A stretch of 64,000 nt of DNA, taken from contig OZ257133.1 of assembly GCA_965279135.1 (NCBI GenBank), positions 1,860,001 through 1,924,000 on the forward strand, given 5' to 3'. Below, one piece after another: positions 52,775-61,357 of this stretch; the first letter of the stretch is position 1, and each line of letters begins with the position of its first letter. The notes below the pieces were generated by a model. It made no database searches, was not told the DNA's origin, and saw nothing but the letters and a program-made list of their open reading frames with translations. A program made the translations under genes and the position numbers. The stretch is from Croceimicrobium sp965279135. GTDB taxonomy: Bacteria > Bacteroidota > Bacteroidia > Flavobacteriales > Schleiferiaceae.

Positions 52775-53464
52775 TCACAGATACCCCAAGCTCTCCAGTT
52801 CCTCCCGAATATCCTCCTCCCTCACCTCAGGATGAACCACTCTCCTCGCCCTTTCAGAATCCAGACCCTTACGCCGATAATCCACCAATATCCGATCCGA
52901 AGCCGTGCCACTCAACATACTCTCGGAATAACTCAACTCCAAAAAATCACAAACCGCTTTTAGCTCTTTTCGAGGATTTTCCAACAAATCTTCAAACTTG
53001 AGGACATGTAAGTTCATGGAAGCCTTCTTCAAATCTTGAAGCATAGAAACTGAATGCTTCCAATATGCCAGGGCAGTCGGGTAATCCGCTTTGGTACGTT
53101 CCATCTTAGAACTGATACAGGTACGCCCATCACGGGTAATAAACAAAATCTTACGCCCTTGAAACAGAATGTTATTGAGCTGACCACTGGCCTCCGTATC
53201 CTTGCCGAACCGATCCACAAATCCTAACTGCTCGGTGGTGATTTTATTCCCGAAACGGAGTTTGCTCTTGCTGGCTAATTGCTCACAAGCCTTTACAAAA
53301 GCCTGCAATCGACTTTGAGCATCGGGATATTTCGCAGGATCAGGTTGCACCAGGAATTCAGGAACGAATTCCTCCATGTGCACTTCCAATTGCGGGTGAG
53401 CATCCAGTAAGGTTGCCAATAAAGAGGTTCCTCCCCGGCCTGCTCCTAATACCAGAAGCTCCAT
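52775..53464 (-). CDS. Sulfotransferase family protein
   Basis: This protein has about 229 residues and the P-loop-like 5'-phosphosulfate loop GAGRGGTSLL near the start. The 3'-phosphate region is TRDGRTCISSKMERTK, followed by YWKHSVSMLQDL and a late LKFEDLLENPRKELKAVCDFL. It should transfer sulfate from PAPS to an unknown acceptor. The ATG at 53464 is preceded by AAAGGG. An ATG 8 codons upstream is possible. It diverges from purL. Confidence 0.82.
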   Translation of the reverse strand: MELLVLGAGRGGTSLLATLLDAHPQLEVHMEEFVPEFLVQPDPAKYPDAQSRLQAFVKACEQLASKSKLRFGNKITTEQLGFVDRFGKDTEASGQLNNILFQGRKILFITRDGRTCISSKMERTKADYPTALAYWKHSVSMLQDLKKASMNLHVLKFEDLLENPRKELKAVCDFLELSYSESMLSGTASDRILVDYRRKGLDSERARRVVHPEVREEDIREELESLGYL

Positions 53465-53575
53465 CCCTTTTGATTTGCGCCACCACATGCCGCGAAGTAA
53501 ACAAAAAAGGAATCAACCAGGAATTAGGACAGGGTATATCATCTATCTTTGCCGCTCATTTTACAGTCCTTAAAT

Positions 53576-55819
53576 ATGGATCAAAGTCTAGAAGCGACCA
53601 CAGTCGAAACTGCACAGGAATTAGGTCTTTTACCTGAAGAATTTGATAAAATCAAAGAAATCCTGGGTCGCACCCCCAATTTTAACGAACTCAGTATTTA
53701 CTCCGTAATGTGGAGTGAGCACTGTTCCTATAAAAACTCCATCGTATGGCTCAAAACCTTACCCAAGGATGGTCCCCATATGTTGGTAAAAGCCGGTGAG
53801 GAGAATGCTGGTTTGGTGGATATAGGTGATGATTTAGCTTGTGCCTTCAAGATCGAATCTCACAATCACCCTTCTGCTCTTGAGCCTTACCAGGGAGCAG
53901 CCACTGGCGTTGGAGGTATCAACCGCGACATCTTCACTATGGGCGCCCGTCCCGTTGCTCAGTTAAACTCTTTGCGATTTGGTAAAGCCGACACTGAGCG
54001 TACCAAATGGTTAGTGAAAGGTGTAACCAAAGGCATTGGCGATTATGGTAATTCCTTCGGGGTGCCTATCGTAGGCGGTGAAGTATATTTTGATCCATGT
54101 TATGAGCAAAATCCATTGGTAAATGCTTTTTCTGCAGGGATCCTTAATACCAAGGAAGATAAGATGATTAGTGCCAATAGTGGCGGTCCTGGAAATCCGG
54201 TCTTCATTATTGGATCCTATACAGGTAAAGACGGTATTGCGGGAGCAGCTTTTGCTTCTAAAGACCTTACCGATGCTTCTGCAGATGATATCCCATCTGT
54301 ACAGGTTGGCGATCCATTTCAGGAAAAGAAACTCTTGGAAGCTACCATGGAACTGGCCAAAACCGGAGCCATCGTTGGCATGCAAGACATGGGAGCAGCA
54401 GGCATTACCTGCTCTACTTCCGAGATGAGTGCTGCAGGCGGAGTAGGTATGGTTATCCATTTAGATAAAGTACCAACCCGTCAGGATGATATGAAGGCCT
54501 GGGAAATCCTTCTCTCTGAAAGTCAGGAGCGCATGCTCGCAGTAATCGAAAAAGGTCGTGAAGCGGAAGTACTGGCCATTTTTGATAAATGGGATTTGCC
54601 TTGTGCTCAGATTGGAGAAGTTATCGCAGAAGATCGATTGTCCTACTATTGGGAAGGCGAATTAATTGCAGAAACCCCAGCTAATCCATTAGTACTAGGT
54701 GGTGGTGCCCCGGTTTACTACCGTGAGCATAAGGAACCCGCTTATTTCAAAGCTTATCAGGAATTTGATATGAATAGTATCACCGTTCCTGAGGATCTTC
54801 AGGCCGTGGCTAAACAATTAATGGGACATCCAAATATCGCTTCCAAACGCTTCATTTATGAGCAGTATGATTCAATGGTAGGCACCGTGAACATGAGTAC
54901 CAATAAGGCTACAGATGCGGCGGTTGTAAATCTTAAGGATACCAATCGCGCTTTGGCCATGACGGTTGATTGTAATGCACGTTATGTACATGCTAATCCT
55001 GAGGTGGGTGCGATGATTGCCGTATCTGAAGCGGCGCGCAATATTGTCGTTACCGGTGGAATTCCTTCTGCTATCACCAATTGCTTGAATTTTGGAAATC
55101 CCTATAACCCGGAAGTGTACTGGCAATTTGTAAATGCCATTAAAGGTATGGGCAAAGCTTGCGAGAAATTCCAAACCCCGGTTACCGGTGGAAATGTGAG
55201 TTTCTACAACCAAACCGTGAGTAAGGATAAAACTGAGCCGGTATTCCCTACCCCAACCATTGGTATGATTGGAATCATTGAAGACAAGAAGCACATCACC
55301 TCATTAGGCTTTGCTGATAAGGGCGATTTGATTTTCATGATAGGTGAAAACCGTAATGATATTTCCTCCAGTCAGTATTTGGTAGAAATCCATGGTGTAC
55401 AAGAAAGTACCACTCCATTCTTCAGTTTGGAAGAAGAATATGCCCAGCAAGAACAAGTTAAGATGTTGATCCGCAAAGGTGTATTAGCCTCTGCCCATGA
55501 CGTTTCTGAAGGTGGACTATTTGTAGCCTTGATGGAAAGCGCCATGGCCGGAAACCTGGGATTTGATATCACCTCAGATTCTGCAATCCGCCGTGATGCC
55601 TATCTATTTGGCGAAAGTCAGAGCCGAATTATCGTTAGTGTTCACCCTGATAAAGAAGATGAGTTCATCGATTTGATGATGCTTAATGGGGTAGAATTCG
55701 ACCTTTTGGGTCATGTTACCAAGGGCAGCATTCGTATTGATGATATCGACTGGGGTCATGTAGAGGATTACCGAGCCATTTATGATAATGCCTTGGGTGA
55801 GATTATGGTGGAGGGCTAG
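53576..55819 (+). CDS. purL: Phosphoribosylformylglycinamidine synthase subunit PurL (small form)
   Basis: This 747-residue protein catalyses the ATP-dependent amidation of FGAR in purine synthesis. The size and the motifs SVMWSEHCSYKNS, KIESHNHPSALEPYQGAATGVGG, MQDMGAAGITCSTSEM and TGGNVSFYN identify the short form, which needs PurQ (glutaminase) and PurS. Neither is in the window. The ATG at 53576 gives MDQSLEATTV. The TATCTTTG at 53544 could be a -7 box. Confidence 0.95.
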   Translation: MDQSLEATTVETAQELGLLPEEFDKIKEILGRTPNFNELSIYSVMWSEHCSYKNSIVWLKTLPKDGPHMLVKAGEENAGLVDIGDDLACAFKIESHNHPSALEPYQGAATGVGGINRDIFTMGARPVAQLNSLRFGKADTERTKWLVKGVTKGIGDYGNSFGVPIVGGEVYFDPCYEQNPLVNAFSAGILNTKEDKMISANSGGPGNPVFIIGSYTGKDGIAGAAFASKDLTDASADDIPSVQVGDPFQEKKLLEATMELAKTGAIVGMQDMGAAGITCSTSEMSAAGGVGMVIHLDKVPTRQDDMKAWEILLSESQERMLAVIEKGREAEVLAIFDKWDLPCAQIGEVIAEDRLSYYWEGELIAETPANPLVLGGGAPVYYREHKEPAYFKAYQEFDMNSITVPEDLQAVAKQLMGHPNIASKRFIYEQYDSMVGTVNMSTNKATDAAVVNLKDTNRALAMTVDCNARYVHANPEVGAMIAVSEAARNIVVTGGIPSAITNCLNFGNPYNPEVYWQFVNAIKGMGKACEKFQTPVTGGNVSFYNQTVSKDKTEPVFPTPTIGMIGIIEDKKHITSLGFADKGDLIFMIGENRNDISSSQYLVEIHGVQESTTPFFSLEEEYAQQEQVKMLIRKGVLASAHDVSEGGLFVALMESAMAGNLGFDITSDSAIRRDAYLFGESQSRIIVSVHPDKEDEFIDLMMLNGVEFDLLGHVTKGSIRIDDIDWGHVEDYRAIYDNALGEIMVEG

Positions 55820-55820
55820 A

Positions 55821-55871
55821 GTTGGTAGCTGGTAATTAGTAGTTGGTAGCTGGTAGTTGGTAGTTGGTACG
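55821..55871. repeat. Low-complexity TTGGTAG repeat
   Basis: A short block of imperfect 7-base words (GTTGGTAGCTGGTAATTAG, TAGTTGGTAGCTGGTAGTTG) directly follows the purL stop and ends in TACGCGTAC. The same word family makes up 1-475, so this is a dispersed intergenic repeat. Confidence 0.65.
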
Positions 55872-55946
55872 CGTACTCAATTAAGCTCTAGTTTCTAAAA
55901 TCTAATCTCTCTATAGGCAATTCCCAGTCTTTCCTAAATTTGCCCT

Positions 55947-56567
55947 ATGCAAATAGTTCTTCTTCTTACAGCCTATCTTATCGGTTCCCTGGCCTGGTCG
56001 GTCTGGATCGGTCGTTGGATGTTCGGAGTCGACTTACGAGATCATGGCAGTGGTAATGCCGGAGCTACTAATGCTTTTCGGGTTTTAGGAAATCAGGTGG
56101 GAGTGCTGGTATTACTCTTGGATACCGCTAAAGGTTTTGCCGCGGTGAAACTTGCTTTTCTCCTGCCAACCGAATCACAATCCGTGATTTTGATGTTAGC
56201 CTTGGGCTTTATGGCTGTCTTAGGGCATCTTTTTCCGATTTACGTTGGCTTCCGTGGCGGTAAAGGAATTGCCACTTTGTTGGGAGTAATTATCGCACTT
56301 CACGCCGGTGCAGCCATGTTGTCTCTAGGTGTTTTTATCGCTTTGCTATTAAGCACTCGTATAGTATCCATTTCCAGTATGGCCGCTGCTTTGAGTCTTC
56401 CCCTTTGGTTAATCTATCGGTTCAAGGAACCATCAGAGATATTGATCATTTTTAGTTTTGCTATTGCTTTATTAGTTTTAGTTACCCATCGCAAGAACAT
56501 CAACCGCTTGCTGAAGGGTGAAGAGCAAAAAGTAAAACTCAAACGTAAAAGTGTTGACGGTCAATGA
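55947..56567 (+). CDS. plsY: Glycerol-3-phosphate acyltransferase PlsY
   Basis: This 206-residue polytopic membrane protein acylates glycerol-3-phosphate with acyl-phosphate, the first step of phospholipid synthesis. The three conserved loops are GSGNAGATNAFRVLG (about 33-47), HLFPIYVGFRGGKGIATLLG (about 92-111) and THRKNINRLLKGEE near the end. Length is standard. TAAATTTG at 55935-55942 lies so close to the ATG that transcription may start at or near the start codon. It overlaps clpS by 4 bases. Confidence 0.93.
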   Translation: MQIVLLLTAYLIGSLAWSVWIGRWMFGVDLRDHGSGNAGATNAFRVLGNQVGVLVLLLDTAKGFAAVKLAFLLPTESQSVILMLALGFMAVLGHLFPIYVGFRGGKGIATLLGVIIALHAGAAMLSLGVFIALLLSTRIVSISSMAAALSLPLWLIYRFKEPSEILIIFSFAIALLVLVTHRKNINRLLKGEEQKVKLKRKSVDGQ

Positions 56568-56845
56568 GGTTTGAAGAAGAATGGAAAGGCCAGGAAGAGG
56601 GAGACATTTTAGTGCAGGAGGATTCCTGGCATGAGATTGTACTCTTCAATGATGAGGTAAACACCTTTGATTGGGTGATTTCTTGCCTAATCGAAGTTTG
56701 CGAACACAGTCCGGAGCAAGCCGAGCAATGCGCTGTAATCACCCATTATAAAGGGAAATGCAGTGTGAAATCCGGCTCTTATGCCGAGTTAGAGCCACGT
56801 TGTTCCAGTCTCTTAGATCGAGGCCTCAGCGCCGAAATCAACTAA
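56564..56845 (+). CDS. clpS: ATP-dependent Clp protease adaptor ClpS
   Basis: This 93-residue protein brings N-end-rule substrates to ClpAP. The core HEIVLFNDEVNTFDWVISCL (about 23-42) includes the substrate pocket residues, followed by EQAEQCAVITHYKGKCSVKSG. The first 20 residues are the acidic flexible tail. It starts within the plsY stop (ATGA), so the two are co-translated. Confidence 0.92.
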   Translation: MRFEEEWKGQEEGDILVQEDSWHEIVLFNDEVNTFDWVISCLIEVCEHSPEQAEQCAVITHYKGKCSVKSGSYAELEPRCSSLLDRGLSAEIN

Positions 56846-56857
56846 TGCAAAAAAAGC

Positions 56858-56887
56858 CTTGCCAAGATTGAATTTTCTCTATATTTG
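56858..56887 (+). promoter_or_regulatory. Promoter of tRNA-Arg
   Basis: CTTG at 56858-56861, 18 bases, then TATATTTG at 56880-56887. This is close to the Bacteroidota consensus, 30 bases before the mature tRNA 5' end. Confidence 0.6.
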
Positions 56888-56917
56888 CAGCCCCGTTCGA
56901 GAAACGGTATTCATACT

Positions 56918-56991
<74 letters not shown>

Positions 56992-57000
56992 CATTCTAAG

Positions 57001-57022
57001 CCCCAGTGAGATTTCATCGGGG
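57001..57022 (+). terminator. Terminator after tRNA-Arg
   Basis: CCCC (57001-57004) pairs with GGGG (57019-57022) and a 3-bp TGA/TCA stem continues inside, followed by TTTTTCTTTT. It is close behind the tRNA. Confidence 0.7.
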
Positions 57023-57044
57023 TTTTTCTTTTATATCTAGCCAA

Positions 57045-57095
57045 GATCAGAACCTGCCTGACGGAAGGCAGGGGTTGAGGGTTCGACTCCTTCCA
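57045..57095 (+). repeat. Duplicated 3' part of tRNA-Arg, split by a palindrome
   Basis: 57045-57052 (GATCAGAA) equals tRNA positions 56955-56962, and 57073-57095 equals 56963-56985 without a mismatch. Together they form an exact 31-base copy of the anticodon-to-T-arm part of tRNA-Arg, interrupted only by the 20-base element at 57053-57072. It cannot fold as a tRNA and is likely a recombination or integration scar. Confidence 0.85.
57053..57072. mobile_element. 20-bp palindromic insertion in the tRNA-Arg copy
   Basis: CCTGCCTGACGGAAGGCAGG has perfect 7-base arms (CCTGCCT/AGGCAGG) and a 6-base loop. It sits exactly between bases that are adjacent in the intact tRNA, so it was inserted without loss or target duplication. 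It resembles the CTGCC/GGCAG palindromes at the ends of the repeat units in arrays A and B. Confidence 0.6.
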
Positions 57096-57525
57096 GGGAC
57101 TCAACAGGCTAAATACCTCGCAGACAACATCACCTTATGGCGAAGTTAAAGACGTTTAAACTCATCAGTCCATAGAGAAAAAAAAGCCGGCTCCTTAAGC
57201 CAGGCTTTCCTGATCGATCCCACAAAGTTCCAATTCAAAGTAAACTGGAATTCCAGCAGGACTAAATCAGCCTGCTCTAGTTCATAATATTCTCGGTAAG
57301 GGATTAAAGCGACTTGAGGTTCTTAGACTAAAGGAAATAAATCATGAAGGATTAGTAATGATATCTCATCCCAAGTGGATGGTCAAGTAAAGTAATAAGG
57401 CCTTGAGCTAGGGCATGGCAATTTTCATTTCGGGAAGGCAGAATCGAGTTAAATGTGGTTATAGAACAGAAAACATCTACTTTGCAATACCATTGATCCC
57501 AGCATAATCATAAAGACAAAACTCC
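57096..57525. other. Gene-free segment at the start of the AT-rich accessory region
   Basis: No coding region is visible. A weak hairpin on the minus strand (57186-57207, AGCC-T-GGCT/AGCC-G-GGCT type followed by T-rich sequence) may be an orphan terminator. Otherwise nothing was recognised. Confidence 0.4.
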
Positions 57526-58356
57526 ATGGATAGTGAAACCCTGACAAAATTAATCCCTCCTACTGTTTCGCTAATTGTGACCTCAATATTTGGCTTATTT
57601 ATCGGGGTTTTAATCGAGAAATTTAAGAACAGATACAGAACAATAACATATTCCATTTTTAGTCAAAAAGTAAAGCCTTCATTATCGGAAAACCTGGGGG
57701 GACATCTTAAAATTAATCTTGGGGATAGAGAGATTGATACTTTGAAGGTAGTAACTGTAGAAATTGAGAATAAGAGCAGTGTTGATATAGAAGATGTAGT
57801 AGTGAAATTCACCTTAGAACAAGGCGCACTTTTCCAAGGAAATGAGGGCTTTCTCCAAAATAATTTTGCTTGGTTATACTGGGATTTAAAATTTACAGAC
57901 ATTTACAATCAAACACTGCAAGAAAACAACAGCGCTCCCGTAGATAAGAAGACTGGCTTCAAAGAAATAAATGACCATTTACAGGCAAAAATTGATTTTG
58001 TGTTATCCAATAGAAGTTACTTTATCCCAGTATTTAATCGAAAAGAAAAGGCGATTTTCAATTTTCTAATTGAAGACTCCCATGATGGTTCAGAGATTAT
58101 CATTTTTCCGTCAATAGTTCATAAATCGGTGAATTTTACCGAAGACAATATGGATGAAAAAAAGGCTCAAAAAAATCTATGGATGGGAATAGGAATTGGA
58201 TTGTTTATTGTGAGTTGCATATTTTCTATTATGGTCTATAACAACCCAGAACAAAAATCGCTAATAATATGGTCTGGAATTATTGGGGTTTCATACTCCA
58301 TACTTGGAGTTCTAGTACTCAATGTCTTTAGAAAAATTATAGGCTTTTTTAAATAA
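57526..58356 (+). CDS. Membrane protein of unknown function
   Basis: This 276-residue protein has one membrane segment near the N terminus (about 10-31), a soluble middle of about 180 residues with beta strands (LKVVTVEIENKSSVDIEDVVVKF) and two C-terminal segments (about 222-242 and 249-270). No family is recognised. The DNA is clearly AT-richer than the plsY-clpS genes upstream. It is the first gene after the tRNA-Arg scar, so it is likely part of an acquired segment. Confidence 0.6.
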   Translation: MDSETLTKLIPPTVSLIVTSIFGLFIGVLIEKFKNRYRTITYSIFSQKVKPSLSENLGGHLKINLGDREIDTLKVVTVEIENKSSVDIEDVVVKFTLEQGALFQGNEGFLQNNFAWLYWDLKFTDIYNQTLQENNSAPVDKKTGFKEINDHLQAKIDFVLSNRSYFIPVFNRKEKAIFNFLIEDSHDGSEIIIFPSIVHKSVNFTEDNMDEKKAQKNLWMGIGIGLFIVSCIFSIMVYNNPEQKSLIIWSGIIGVSYSILGVLVLNVFRKIIGFFK

Positions 58357-58627
58357 AGGTATTGCTAGTTCTGGTCATCATTTTCAACAAATCAGCTCCT
58401 TCAACTCACAATTCAAATTTCCACAAAACACCTGTTCAGCTATAACGCAATTCCTAATGTATTCCTAGGAAATAGTGATGTTTTAAAGTTGAAAGGACGT
58501 AGGTTTCTCCTTGGAGGGCCTCATATGGCCCCGATCTCTTTAAGCTGCCCTTCATATTTATATAGGGCTATTTTTACACTTTCCTGGAAGCAAGATTTCT
58601 ATAGCAATTGTTTATTTACAGGACAGA

Positions 58628-59677
58628 CTATAATTCTGGCGGAACTAAGAACTGCTCCGTCTCTTTATAAGGAATTATATCAGGTCCATTGGACTCTATA
58701 TACCCAAATTGCTTTGAGAGTAACTCTTTAACTCTTGGACTAATAGATTCAGGCCTAACATCTTGAATATATATCTTTTTTAAAGACTTTAATCGAGAGA
58801 AAAGCTTTCTGTCTATCTCTCGATTAAAATATGGAAATGAATATCCGATAACAACCAGAACAGTGGCATCTTCAATAGCAGCAGTAGCATATTCAATAAC
58901 TGACTCAGTTCCTTCATTTTCCCATGCAAAGGACAACCTTGGCATAAGCTCTTTTTGGGAATTTGCTCTTACAAATTCATGGATAATTTCCTTAATTACA
59001 GGAGTGCTAAGCTCAGCTACGGTATCCTCGATAAAAAAAATGTTGTGAGAGCCGTTGCGATCACCGATAGCAGCGGTACCATTAAGTTTATAATATCCAA
59101 ACTCATTCGGATGATGAGTTTTAGACTTCAAACTATACTTGGAATAGGCATTTAATTGAAATTGGAGCTGCTGAATTGAGGGAATTTCCGCAAAATCGGA
59201 AAACGCAGATTCTAATTGATGATCGTAATTCCAGCTTAAGATTTTAATATTTGGTGGTAATTGATGAACGTTGTTCAAAATTGAAGCAAGAAATGCACCA
59301 TATCTAAGATCCACCGGGTTCTTAGCTTGAAGTATGGTAAAAAATATCGAAGTTGCTATTTTCATTTTCCTAAGTGCGCCCCACTTTTCCTTTATAGACA
59401 ATTTCTTCGCAAAAGTGTCAATACTTGTATGGTTCTTCGATTTATCATGCAACCATTTTAAATCCTCGATAATTTGGTCTAAACCATCGAGATATGATTT
59501 CTTTGGAAAGCCATCTATGGATACACCTTCTTCTGGATTTAGATAGGCTTTATAAATCATCAAGTCCTCAATTACTTGAAGCAAATATTCCGGAATTTCA
59601 TCAACTACAGGAAGTGTACGGCGATTATGCTTCCCATAACTAGCACCTGCGCCTAAAAGGTATACCACTTTCTCCAT
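58628..59677 (-). CDS. SIR2-like domain protein (candidate defence effector)
   Basis: This 349-residue protein starts MEKVVYLLGAGASYG. The Rossmann-type GAGAS loop is at about 9-13. SIDTFAKKL (85-93), LSWNYDHQLE (148-157, with the NYD motif), YKLNGTA (196-202) and VVIGYSFPYFNREID (275-289) follow in the order typical of prokaryotic SIR2-like proteins. In NAD-degrading members the last-but-one motif usually reads KLHG; here the H is N199, so activity is open. The start at 59677 lies 10 bases after the HTH gene stop; an upstream ATG 13 codons earlier would overlap that gene. The pair looks like a regulator-effector unit. Confidence 0.8.
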   Translation of the reverse strand: MEKVVYLLGAGASYGKHNRRTLPVVDEIPEYLLQVIEDLMIYKAYLNPEEGVSIDGFPKKSYLDGLDQIIEDLKWLHDKSKNHTSIDTFAKKLSIKEKWGALRKMKIATSIFFTILQAKNPVDLRYGAFLASILNNVHQLPPNIKILSWNYDHQLESAFSDFAEIPSIQQLQFQLNAYSKYSLKSKTHHPNEFGYYKLNGTAAIGDRNGSHNIFFIEDTVAELSTPVIKEIIHEFVRANSQKELMPRLSFAWENEGTESVIEYATAAIEDATVLVVIGYSFPYFNREIDRKLFSRLKSLKKIYIQDVRPESISPRVKELLSKQFGYIESNGPDIIPYKETEQFLVPPEL

Positions 59678-59687
59678 CTCATTCAAG

Positions 59688-59939
59688 TTAAAGTTCCAAT
59701 TCCGCAATTTCGGCAATTAAGCAGAATAAGTGCAGGCTAATGTTGTAGTGTGGTGCCAAAGTTTGAGAGAAATTCCCTTGGGAAATTCCGAGTTTCTCGG
59801 CTATCATCTTTGGGGTTATCCCTTTTTCATAAAACTTACTTTTAAGCTCACCTTTCAAACGATCACTTTCTAATAGTACGGTTATTATGATGGCTTTATA
59901 TCGCTTCTCTCTAAGGGCAGGGTCAGCGCGTGGCGTCAA
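59688..59939 (-). CDS. Small HTH DNA-binding protein
   Basis: This 83-residue protein has a TTG start. A helix-turn-helix lies at about 40-60 (ITPKMIAEKLGISQGNFSQTL), of the Cro/C1 kind. An in-frame stop just upstream limits the start to this TTG. The SIR2-like gene follows after 10 bases. A 12-base perfect palindrome lies about 45 bases upstream of the start, consistent with autoregulation. A repressor role is inferred. Confidence 0.7.
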   Translation of the reverse strand: MTPRADPALREKRYKAIIITVLLESDRLKGELKSKFYEKGITPKMIAEKLGISQGNFSQTLAPHYNISLHLFCLIAEIAELEL

Positions 59940-59983
59940 CCTGTTTCACTGCGTGTAAAATCCAAATCAATACCCAATCTAAC

Positions 59984-59995
59984 AGAGTTAACTCT
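59984..59995. promoter_or_regulatory. Palindromic candidate operator upstream of the HTH-SIR2 pair
   Basis: AGAGTTAACTCT is a perfect 12-base palindrome 45 bases ahead of the HTH gene start. Its size and position suit a dimeric HTH regulator. No binding data exist. Confidence 0.4.
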
Positions 59996-60122
59996 ATTGA
60001 TGAGAAAATGCAATTCTGTGCAAATATTCATATTGATAGGAGGAAATTAGTAGAGTAAGCGCTGCGGTGAGGGAAGCCTATTTCTATGTAAGACGTGTTC
60101 AGATTATAAATGCAATAGATTA

Positions 60123-60461
60123 ATGAAAAGACTCAAGTACCTCATGATTCCATTGGTTCTAAGTTGTGATATCGGTTTATCTGAGGACCTAAACAAAACA
60201 AAAGGAAAAGAGCTAATTGATAAGCATTTAAGTACCGGAGTACTTGACGGTGCATTATTAGCGGAGTCCAATGCCCAAAAGGTAATTGAAGCAAATGGAG
60301 ATTATCTTTTCGTAGTCAACTCTTTTAATGGAGATTTCAATGGGTATCTATACTCAGAAAAATATCCAGAAAACACTGATACTTTGAAATTCAACCAATT
60401 CTATGTTCTCCATTCGGAAAACAGTATCGGAAAATGGACAGAAGTTTATGGGAAATGGTAA
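60123..60461 (+). CDS. Small lipoprotein-like protein, unknown function
   Basis: This 112-residue protein has a short signal peptide whose lipobox-like end VLSC is followed by DIGLSEDL. The mature part is mixed alpha/beta, with no recognised family. AT-rich like its neighbours. It is divergent from the HTH gene. It may be unrelated to the SIR2-like pair. Confidence 0.5.
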   Translation: MKRLKYLMIPLVLSCDIGLSEDLNKTKGKELIDKHLSTGVLDGALLAESNAQKVIEANGDYLFVVNSFNGDFNGYLYSEKYPENTDTLKFNQFYVLHSENSIGKWTEVYGKW

Positions 60462-60514
60462 ATTCATGATCCAGTAAAGTATTTAAGGGAAATCCATTGC
60501 AAGCCTAGTCTGTT

Positions 60515-61099
60515 TTGGGTGCAACGCTAGAACTCTCTATAAGCGAGACATATGCCAAAGTGAAAAAGCTTAAATCTGACTTCTCAATAATTGAAATTGG
60601 CAAATTCCGGTTTTATAGCGGAATACTTATAGGAATCGGGTTTAGTGTAATTCTCAATTCCCTATTCCTGATAACGCTGAGGCTCTGCAATTTAGGGGGA
60701 TTCTTGAATCAGTGGAACCCTGAATATGAAGTATCATGGTATTACCGCTTTCTGTCTGGATTTGCCGCTGTTGGTTTTTCTTTTTGTTTCACGACCTATC
60801 TGTGGATGAGCAATCCATTTGCCAAAATCAGACGAAAAACTTTGAGGTTACGAATGGCTCAGGTAAACCCAATATGGATTTTCTTCGGTACCCTCCTTTT
60901 TCTATTAAGGATGTTTTGGTTTTTTGCAGGAGTCGAATTAACGATCGAAAAAGATTTCCCTGTTTTGGGATTCATGATTCCCACTTTCATCTATCTCTAT
61001 TGTTGGAATCTAATTTCAAACATCTATAAATCACAAAAAGCATCTCTTATTTCTTCATTGATCGCAATAGTCATTGGATTCATATTGAGCGGAATCTAG
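60515..61099 (+). CDS. Multi-span membrane protein, unknown function
   Basis: This protein has up to 194 residues. The first in-frame start is a TTG at 60515; a GTG at 60560 is an alternative, and no ATG exists before the first membrane span, so the N terminus is uncertain. Five hydrophobic segments are seen (about 33-54, 78-96, 118-136, 147-163 and 174-192). No family is recognised. It is the last gene of the AT-rich segment. Confidence 0.5.
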   Translation: MGATLELSISETYAKVKKLKSDFSIIEIGKFRFYSGILIGIGFSVILNSLFLITLRLCNLGGFLNQWNPEYEVSWYYRFLSGFAAVGFSFCFTTYLWMSNPFAKIRRKTLRLRMAQVNPIWIFFGTLLFLLRMFWFFAGVELTIEKDFPVLGFMIPTFIYLYCWNLISNIYKSQKASLISSLIAIVIGFILSGI

Positions 61100-61357
61100 A
61101 TAAGTGAAAGGAAATGGCCGATCAACTGAATTCCTCCTAAGCTGGAAATGGCTAAAAATCCCAAGCCATATTAAAGAATGACAAAGTAGCCCAGGTCCTG
61201 TGTACTACCAGTCAATATCCCATTAAACAATTCAATTGGGATTTAGGGATTGTCAAAGTATACTTTCATTTATCAATGCTCCTCTTACACTAATTACCCT
61301 TTGAAGCCCCTACCTACTTTAGCTATCATTGCTCCCTAATCTTAAATAACCTGAATT

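Noticed and set aside
52417..53001. Open reading frames of 144-194 codons inside repeat array B
   Set aside because: They are translations of the tandem repeat itself (recurring LNAKKQRTQ-like words) and run antisense into the sulfotransferase gene.
57041..57102. A second tRNA gene after tRNA-Arg
   Set aside because: Only the 3' half is present and it is interrupted by a palindrome. There is no acceptor 5' strand or D arm, so it is a fragment.
57186..57207. Terminator on the minus strand
   Set aside because: The stem is interrupted and no minus-strand gene lies upstream within reach. It is noted only as a weak hairpin.
58489..58731. 80-codon plus-strand open frame after the unknown membrane protein
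   Set aside because: It has no start context or family motif, a cysteine- and serine-rich random look, and overlaps the end of the SIR2-like gene.
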